Source: Tritrichomonas musculus
Lineage: Eukaryota > Parabasalia > Tritrichomonadida > Tritrichomonadidae
Direction of reading: 5' to 3'
NCBI GenBank assembly: GCA_039105265.1
Contig: JAPFFF010000011.1
Span: 5,518,001 to 5,582,000, forward strand
Length of the DNA: 64,000 nt
This document shows, one piece after another, positions 8,816-16,700 of this stretch. Position 1 is the stretch's first letter, and each line of letters begins with the position of its first letter. The position numbers were made by a program, and so were the translations under genes. The notes below the pieces were generated by a model that did not search any database, was not told the origin of the DNA, and was given only the letters and a program-made list of their open reading frames with translations.

Positions 8816-10908
8816 GTTTTTATTTTCATTCAAAAAAATAAAAATTAGAACATTTATATTGCATTAAAAAAAATAAATATCTATTATTAAAAAATGAAAT
8901 TAATATATAAAAATTATATTTTAAATGAATGTGTTTTTTAGTTTATTTTCAACAAAAACTCAAAATCAGTAAATATATGACTTTTTAAAAAAACTCTATT
9001 TTTATGTTTTCACATATATTTTTTCATTTATATTATTTATATAATCAATAAAAGCGAAAATTTAAATAAAATATATTATTATTAAGGATCAAATAATTAT
9101 CAGATTTTGAAAAAGAAGATTTAATTTATTCTTTAAATGTATATGTGTGTTATATTTTCCAATAAGTATCAATATGCAAATTAAATTTTGTAGAAAATGT
9201 TCAAATAGGTACTTTTAATTCATAAAAAAATTTTTCAATAATAAATGATCTTAATGAAGCATATTAAACAAATGGATGCACTTTGGTAATTTATTTATAT
9301 CTTATGCCTTTTATTGGAGAAATTAAAGATATAAAAATGTTTTTATTTTCATAGAAAAAAAATTGAATGAATTGAAAAATTGTGAAATAAATAAAATCAT
9401 TTTTTTTATGTATTATCTTTTTTTTTTACACAAAATAACATGAGGAATTATTCGTTTTCAAAATATATGCTTTTCATAAATTAAAAAAATAATGACTGCT
9501 TTATGAAATTTTGTGTTTTCCGTTTTTGATAATTATTCAGCCAAACCAATAAAAAATTACTAGAAATGTAAAACCCTTTAAAGAAGGGGGTAAATAAAGA
9601 TTTATTATTTGTTAAGAATTTATAACTTTAAACGATATTAAAATTTTTTGATCAAAAAACTAAACGTATTATAATGCAAAATAGATAGTAAATGCCCATA
9701 TTAATAAAATACCAAATAGATAAACATGTTTATTTCGTAGAATTGTAAAAAAAAAAACCTAAACGCATTTAAAAACGTTTAGAATTATATTCGGAACCCA
9801 ATAAAAAAGCATTATCTTGGTATTTTTCATGAGAATAACCTATTTTCCAAAGTAAAACTAGAAGAAAAATCAAAACATAAATAAAGATTAAAATATAAAC
9901 AAATTTAATACAATTTTGTGAAATCACATTGATTTTTTTGAATGTAGTATAAGATTGATTTGATATAAAAATAAATTTATCCTTCTTTATTGAAAAGTAA
10001 GAAATGATTAAAATATAAATTTAAAATATAAATATTATAATAAGGATAAATTATAAAAATAAAAACATAAATACATTTATTTTTTGAGATATATTTGTTT
10101 TTTTCTTTTTTCGAAAAACAAATGTTTTTTTGAAATATCTGTCTTTTTGCTGCAAAGCGAGTTATTTGTTAAATTTTTGATTTTAATGAATATATATATT
10201 ATTCATAAAATTTCCTTAAAAAAATGAGTGTCTTATTGAAAAAAAGTCAGCTATATCAATAAGTCAAAAGAGTTCTCACGGTTCAATAATATAATCATAT
10301 ATAAACATGTTTACCAAAATTATAATATAACTTTAAATTGATATTTTTAAGCATAAATAAGGATAATCATGATTTATAATTTCAATATGTATACAAATAT
10401 TCAAACATTATTCTCAATTTTTTGTGAAAGCCAAAAAATAAAAAAAAAACTTAGATATTTTGAGAAAAACTAAACGAATTTCTGATAAAATAAAATAACA
10501 AAATAATATATATATATATAAAAGAATATATTATACTTTTTTTAAAATGTATAATGTATTATTTCACTAAAGCTTGAATTTTTGGCTTACAGGCTGTTAT
10601 ATAGTGCAATTTGTATTGAAAAAGTTTATCTATTGTTGTATTCAATTTACTTTTTGAGAAATCCGGTTAAATAAGCTTCTAAAAATGTTCAAACTGCAAA
10701 AAAGTCCAAAGCGCGCAATCTCTTACTATCTCAAAATCATATTATCTCTTTTCCTCCAAAAAGAAAAGCAATGAAATTTATAAAATATTTATGCTTTTGC
10801 TGACTTCTTGATATACATTTAGTATTGCTAGCTTACAATATTCTCCATTTCTTGGCTTTTAGATCAAATAAACAAAGGTATTCATCATAATGATACTCTT
10901 TTTTTTCT
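8816..10908. other. AT-rich non-coding host flank
   Basis: About 2.1 kb dominated by A and T runs with stops in all frames. I see no supportable gene, RNA or clear repeat. A short (TA)n run is near 10510. It ends at the 6-bp target duplication of element B. Confidence 0.7.
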
Positions 10909-10914
10909 AACGCT
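10909..10914. repeat. Left target-site duplication of element B (AACGCT)
   Basis: AACGCT directly precedes the AGTAGT tip at 10915 and recurs directly after the ACTACT tip at 60870..60875. A 6-bp duplication is normal for Polintons. It shows that 10915..60869 entered as one unit or grew inside a unit that did. Confidence 0.92.
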
Positions 10915-11155
10915 AGTAGTGATGGTAGTTCCGCATGGGGACCAGATAAATTTCAAATATAACAGCCACATCTAGCCTAATTTTGATATTCACATAACCA
11001 TTTAAAATTAAGCTCCAGACCTTGAATTTTTGCTGAAATGTCATAGTCCAAATCAAAGGAATCTATGGTCTTTTAAAGGAAATTGCATGTGCCAGGTATC
11101 CCCTCCATATCCCCTCCATATCCCCATATCCCCATGCGGAACTACCATCACTACT
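10915..11155. repeat. 241-bp MITE-like tip unit (left copy)
   Basis: Begins with AGTAGTGATGGTAGTTCCGC and ends with its reverse complement, giving a perfect 27-bp inverted pair inside the longer terminal repeat. The interior is non-coding. An identical unit forms the right tip (60629..60869). It looks like a small element or an inverted duplication that became the outermost part of B. No separate target duplication is visible on its inner side. Confidence 0.85.
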
Positions 11156-11398
11156 AGGGTTATCCTGAAGGGTCTCTCCTAAGGATCTCTCATACTACTA
11201 CTACTACTACTAGATTCCTCCTACTACTATCATCAAATTGGTAACGGGGTATCCAAAAGGGGCCTCTCAAAATCCATTTTAGGTAAATCCTTTTCGGCTT
11301 CGCCTCAAGATAAATGCTTACGCATTTCCATAAATTGACGATCCCAAAAATAATGCAATTCTCGAATCAATTTAATTTTTTATCCGGTTTGAAAATGA
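10915..11398 (+). repeat. Left terminal inverted repeat of element B (484 bp)
   Basis: Matches the reverse complement of 60386..60869 with no difference seen by eye. It contains the 241-bp tip unit, a 64-bp tract (11184..11247) that is inverted again further in, and ends inside the start codon region of the first gene: the leader TTTTTATCCGGTTTGAAAATG is the last part of the repeat. The same leader and start therefore serve the first gene at each end. Confidence 0.95.
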
Positions 11399-11694
11399 AT
11401 TCAACAACTGCCATGCCACAACTCTCCACTGTCGAAGCTAATGGTGCAAAACTCGATTACCTCGAACGAGTCATTCTCAAGAAATATCCACAATGGAAAT
11501 CCCTTGCATTCGATTACCACGACGACGATGATTTCATGGATGATCTCATTGATACAATATCCAATTTTGAAACCGATTTAGAATCCCTTCGCACCAAAAT
11601 CGTTAATGGCGATAATTACGATCGCAAGGAACTCGATTTGAGTAGGATTAAGATGCTATTGAAAATACTTGAATTCTCATATGAATATGCGTAA
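11395..11694 (+). CDS. Small acidic protein at the left tip of B, 99 aa
   Basis: Start chosen at ATG 11395, at the inner edge of the terminal repeat, because the frame upstream lies wholly in the repeat and is also found before the unrelated right-end gene. The protein is acidic (run of five Asp around residue 42) with a helical C-terminal half. I do not recognise it. The leader TTTTTATCCGGTTTGAAA resembles that of the KilA-N gene (TTTTTATCCAGCTTGAAATG). The gene sits between two oppositely oriented copies of a 60-bp tract. Confidence 0.6.
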   Translation: MNSTTAMPQLSTVEANGAKLDYLERVILKKYPQWKSLAFDYHDDDDFMDDLIDTISNFETDLESLRTKIVNGDNYDRKELDLSRIKMLLKILEFSYEYA

Positions 11695-11736
11695 GCGCAT
11701 TCGCGTAAGCGCATTTTATATTTTTGGACTTATGAG

Positions 11737-11853
11737 GATTCCCAATTAAAGGATTTACTCAAATTGAATTTTATGACCTCCTCTCGAGTCCAGCCGTTAC
11801 CAATTTGATGATAGTAGTAGGAGGAATCTAGTAGTAGTAGTAGGAGAGATCAT
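11737..11853 (+). repeat. Inner inverted repeat of B, left copy (about 117 bp)
   Basis: Matches the reverse complement of 58817..58932 with few differences. Its inner 60 bases, from CCGTTACC to GAGAGATC, also match in inverted orientation the tract 11184..11247 inside the outer terminal repeat. The terminal gene at each end of B thus lies in a hairpin-like frame. The (AGT)n tract reading inward resembles a Polinton tip and may be an older end of B. Confidence 0.85.
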
Positions 11854-11897
11854 AACTAACTAGTTCTCAATGCAACTCAATTTTTATCCAGCTTGAA

Positions 11898-12665
11898 ATG
11901 GAATCAACAGCAATCAACATTCCAATGTCAGCCATTGTCGAACCAATCAATGACGAATATGAATACATCCAGTATAATGAGAAGCTTCGTTTGATACATT
12001 CAATCAAAGATGATATGTACCAGATACAATCGATTCTCACTGCATGTAATTCAAAGAAACAAGCTTATAGGTGGAGGCAACTCGCTGAAACCAATGAAAT
12101 TCTTGATGAATTATCGTCACAGCAAAATTGCTGCGACCTAGATATTGTTCAAGATAGACCTAATTTACCGAATGATTTGAAAGGCACATACATTCACCGA
12201 TTGCTTGTCAATGATGTTGCATGCTGGGCTAATCGAAAGTATGCCATATATATTGCCAAACTATTGGATTCATATTTTGAGAAGCAACGTGAGCAGCTGG
12301 TTAACAAAATCGATGACCTAACTCCTAGAGCTGTCCCCAAAGATCACAAACATAGCTACCGATATATGATATGGCTTGAGGAACTTCCCAAAAATAGGAA
12401 TTTTGTGATACTCCATCTCGTTCGTCGCAACAAGCATTCATGGAGGCAGGTCAGTAAGATTTATCAAGATGAGAAGAAGCGCTGGGCATATGTTGATGAC
12501 CTACCAATTGCGATGACCCCGAATGAAGATATCAAACGAATGGCCAAAGCTATGTTCAAAGGGGATGATGTCCGTGTAGGTGGTACTGATATTATCATTA
12601 ACAAATCATGCCTTGATGAGTTTCATGAAGCTGTAGACAAATACTTTAAAAATATGCATCTTTAA
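11898..12665 (+). CDS. KilA-N domain protein, 255 aa
   Basis: The segment near residues 95-135 (KGTYIHRLLVNDVACWA...YAIYIAKLLDSYF) has the hallmarks of the KilA-N DNA-binding domain found in phages, poxviruses and other large DNA viruses. The C-terminal part (YMIWLEELPKNRNFVILHL and following) resembles the region that often follows KilA-N domains in eukaryotic viruses. A role in gene regulation or nucleic-acid binding is inferred from the family. The start ATG 11898 has a leader like that of the terminal genes. A 21-base motif with CAGCAAAATTGCTG lies inside the gene. No counterpart is seen in C. Confidence 0.8.
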   Translation: MESTAINIPMSAIVEPINDEYEYIQYNEKLRLIHSIKDDMYQIQSILTACNSKKQAYRWRQLAETNEILDELSSQQNCCDLDIVQDRPNLPNDLKGTYIHRLLVNDVACWANRKYAIYIAKLLDSYFEKQREQLVNKIDDLTPRAVPKDHKHSYRYMIWLEELPKNRNFVILHLVRRNKHSWRQVSKIYQDEKKRWAYVDDLPIAMTPNEDIKRMAKAMFKGDDVRVGGTDIIINKSCLDEFHEAVDKYFKNMHL

Positions 12666-12687
12666 ATAATATTTTATTTTTGCATAA

Positions 12688-13230
12688 ATGGATATTTCAG
12701 CTACAGAATCTGACACTGATATACTCTCAAAAATCGTAGATGGTATCACCGATTTACGCCGAGATGTCAAGCATTTGATTAAACGTTGGAGCAGTAAACG
12801 CAAACCTTCCACAGATTCACCTCAGGATTCAACTCAGGACTCAACTCAGGATTCAACTCAGGACTCAACTCAGGATTCACCTCCTGAAGCAACTGACTCA
12901 CCTCCTGATGAAACTGAAACTCAATCTATTGAACATCCTCGACCTCGTTTAAATAGAACTCATATATTCAATCGAAGCAAGTTTTTGGATATTGAGGATC
13001 ACGACCGATTGATCCAATATGTCACATCAAAGGATGTAATCGATGCGGTCTCCAACGTGGAACCTCATAAACGAGTATCTCTATTGCGTAGACTCATCTA
13101 CGATAACCTAAAGTTGAGTATCTCCATGTATATGACCCAAAAATTAATCAACACCCAAATGCCTATAAACGGTCCCCCAAGGGAAACAGCTCCAGACCCC
13201 GATGATGAGATTGATACAACCGATTTCTAA
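12688..13230 (+). CDS. Unidentified 180-aa protein with Asp-Ser-Thr-Gln repeats
   Basis: The N-terminal 45 residues look helical and end in a basic patch (KRWSSKRKP). Residues about 47-75 are a tandem repeat of Asp-Ser-Thr-Gln or Asp-Ser-Pro units, visible in the DNA as repeats of actcaggattca. The C-terminal half is mixed and ends acidic. I do not recognise it. It starts 22 bases after the KilA-N gene behind the leader TTATTTTTGCATAAATG, the clearest form of the element B upstream motif. It belongs to the left gene cluster of B. Confidence 0.65.
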   Translation: MDISATESDTDILSKIVDGITDLRRDVKHLIKRWSSKRKPSTDSPQDSTQDSTQDSTQDSTQDSPPEATDSPPDETETQSIEHPRPRLNRTHIFNRSKFLDIEDHDRLIQYVTSKDVIDAVSNVEPHKRVSLLRRLIYDNLKLSISMYMTQKLINTQMPINGPPRETAPDPDDEIDTTDF

Positions 13231-13704
13231 CCGTAGTCCAAAAATATTTTTGCAAAAACCGACCCCATGATGGATGCGTAATGCATTCGATATGAGATGA
13301 TAAGTGCCCGGGATGATACCACCCCATAAAGAGAAACAGTTTGCATCCACCATGAAGCTGGTTTGGGTTTGCATTGCCGGCAAATGCCCGTATTACCCCA
13401 TAATCCACAAGTAATAGCTTACCCAAGGTGTTTAGTGCGCTAGGGCTCTATCACAAATATGGACCGGAAATAATATGAAAAATCGGTATGGCAGTGGATC
13501 GAACCTATGCCTGCAGCCGAAGCCCGGAGACATCCTTCATGATCCAACAACTATACCAGTTAGCGCTAACACATATATGTTTTCGATTTAGCATTTAAAC
13601 CATTCCAACTACATTGCAGGGAGTATGCACATGATTAAAATTCAAAAATAATATTTAATCAATATTTTTGCGATGACTATTTTTGTATTTTTACGTTCAG
13701 GCAA
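13231..13704. other. Non-coding spacer before the B polymerase, with a tRNA-like stretch
   Basis: 474 bases without a supportable gene but with balanced composition and few A/T runs, unlike a plain spacer. On the minus strand 13490..13580 has tRNA-like wording (a CTGGTATAG D-loop-like part and GGTTCGATCC), but the stems pair poorly. The last 60 bases contain two TATTTTTG boxes leading to the polymerase start. It may hold a non-coding RNA or be a relic. Confidence 0.4.
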
Positions 13705-16700
13705 ATGAGTAATATTACAAACGGACATTTTGGTAAAATTCCTACAAAAACTGTCAAAAATTATATCAATATTGTTAATAATGAGTTCGGTGGCAACATC
13801 CCAACCAACCTCACATATGTCGCTCAGCTGAGCAAGCTCAGTAGGTTCCTCAATGAGAAATCATTTGTAGATCGAATAGGTTTTGATACTAGGTCTGCTC
13901 TTCAGGAATCGCATTTTGATACATTCTTTGGACAACTGAGGGCTGAACAAGAGGATGAGCAGTTGAGGGCTGAAACTGAACAGAGGTTGCGTAAACTAGA
14001 GGATGACAGACTTGAACAGGAACGCCTTAAGCAGAAACAGGAACTTGCTGAGAAGGAACGCAAACGGCTTGAGCGTGATCGATTGAAACAGGAGCGATTG
14101 GCTAAAGAAGCAGAAGAGCAGGAACGCAAACGGCTTGAGCGTGATCGATTGAAACAGGAGAGATTGGAACAGGAACTTGCTGAGCAGGAACGCAAACGGC
14201 TTGAGCGTGATCGATTGAAACAGGAACGTGAACGCAAACGAATTGCCGAAGAGAGGAAACGGGAGCTGAATCGTAAGATTACGAATGGGAATTTCGATAA
14301 AAGGTATATACCTACAGAAACTGTCAAAAATTATATCAATATTGTTAATAATGAGTTCGGTGGCAACATCCCCCTCACTGATAAATATATTGTTCAGCTG
14401 ACTAAACTTTCGGGGTTCCTCAATGAGAACTCATTTATAACTCGCACAGGTTTCAATCCTGATGGTATTCTCGAGGAATCAGATTTTGATACATTCTTTG
14501 GACAACTTAGGGATGAACGTGCTGAGCAGGAGCGCTTGGAACAGGAACGTATTGAGCGTGAGCGTGCTGAGCGGGAACTTCTTAAACAGGAGCGTGCTGA
14601 ACAGGAGCGATTGGAGCGTAAACGTGCAAAGAGACATGCCAAAAAAGCTCGTAAACGGGAGCGTGCTGAGCAGGAGCGCTTGGAACAGGAACGTATTGAG
14701 CGTGAGCGTGCTGAACGCCTTGCAAATGATAATGATTATTTCAATAAATTCAATAGAGCTGATTACAAGGTTGATAACCCCATTGATGCATTTCAACATA
14801 AGAATACTCGAGATAAGTTTAAACAAAAACTTGAACAGGAACGTATTGAGCATGAGCGTGCTGAACGCCTTGCAGCCGATAATGATTATTTCAATAAATT
14901 TGATAGAACTGATTACAAGGTTGATGATCCCATTGATGCATTTCAACATATGAATACTCAAGATAAGTTTAAACAAAAACTTGTAAGGGAACGTATTGAG
15001 CGTGAGCGTGCTGAACGCCTTGCAGCCGATAATGATTACTTCAGTAAATTCAATAGAGATGATTACAAGATTGATGACCCCATTGATGTACTCCAGCGTT
15101 TGAATACCCAGGATAGGTTCCAACAGCGGTTAGATGATGAACACAAAGCATGTTCCTATTTCAACAAGTATTATCCTGAGTATATCGATAGAGCTGAAAT
15201 ACAAGATATACTCAAAAACAGGTCCAAAGTTATAAAACTAGCTCATATTATTGATGGTAGCACTAATATTGATGATCTCCCCAAGGACCCTGAAAATAAT
15301 GAAATATTCGAATACCTCAGTGAGTTCGGTCATGAATTCAAATCGAAACATACTGGTTTCCTCATGGTGAATGAACCTGAGGACTATGATAGGGCTGTAG
15401 AGGCTTGGAATAAATATAACAAATATGCTGATAATGATTACAATGAACGCGAGGATATTGATACATATGAGCCAATATACATATACTACTACAACTCGAT
15501 ATCTACATTGAACAGTATATATGATGGTTTGCAACAGGTTTATAAACGCGAGGTAAAACCATTCAAAATCTATTTCCAACTCACAGGTGTATTTGAGTCC
15601 TCCAGTGCTGAGAATGACACATTCCAATATACAGCTAGGGAAATCAATTGGAACAACTATAAATCAGCCATTCCAATTGTGGTTCGTGATGAGCAATCAC
15701 TTGATATCGTGAAGTACTATATTGAATCAGTACTGCACTCATATGAGACCTCAACATCTGGAACCAAGTTGATTCTCGTAGGAACCGTTTCATTCACAGT
15801 ATCTCGAATGGTTAAAGTTAGTGGTCCCATCAAAGATTTGCCTAAGGAAATCAAAAATAATAAATTCATCATCACGGACAACGCCGATGACAATCTATGT
15901 TGGTATCGATTTCTGGCAGCGTGTCTCGATGACCATCTAGTTAAACCCAAATCTGGTTGCAAACCCAAATCTGGTTGCAAAACTAAGCATCGTACTCAAG
16001 CAGCTAGGAAGCTCCTATGCGAGGATCACAATATAGTGTATTCTACTAAGCCATCACAAGCTGCAATCGATCTCCTGAACAACTATCCGGGAACATCAAT
16101 TGAAGCCATGAAGGCATCTGCTGAGAAGCATCATTTGAATATTGACATCTATGAGTACTTGGAGAAACACAAGGTGTATAATCTTCAGGACCAGTGGAAA
16201 TACAATGAGGATAACTCATTAAGGAAATCCGCATTGCTGTTCACTCAAAATCGAATCATTCATATAATGTACATCAAGGATGCTGAGAAGCTGACCAACA
16301 TCCATATCTGCCCAAAGTGTGGTTCATATGCACATTATGGTCATCACAATATGAAGCGTTTCGAGAACTATGTTGATAACTGTACTGGTGTATTTCGAAA
16401 ACAATTCATACCTAATCGTGAACCACTACCATACTGTCCACATATACTCGGCAATCCGGTGTACGAATATTGTTTAGCATATAATCTCAAATGGAAACCC
16501 AACATATATTACATCACCTACGATTTCGAAACAGTTGAACAGCCTGTGGATACATCTATTGGTTCATCCACAACCATCAACTCACGACTGATTCCCCTTA
16601 GTGTATCATCATGTGTCAAATCGCAATCTGGTTGTACCACAAAGCACTTCTCATTAAGAGATTCATCTGAGTTCATCATCAAATGGATCGAGTGGTTGTT

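Noticed and set aside
10510-10530. (TA)n run as a functional site
   Set aside because: Short and in a stretch full of A/T runs; nothing else supports a function.
11314-11394. Upstream start for the first gene of B giving the same 28 residues as the right-end gene
   Set aside because: The shared residues come from the terminal repeat and precede two unrelated proteins; the ATG at the inner repeat edge is preferred.
13490-13580. Canonical tRNA gene on the minus strand
   Set aside because: The T stem has mismatches and the D arm does not fold well; no convincing anticodon arm.
13902-14642. Minus-strand Ser/Arg/Cys-rich frames
   Set aside because: Shadows of the charged coiled-coil repeats of the polymerase on the plus strand.
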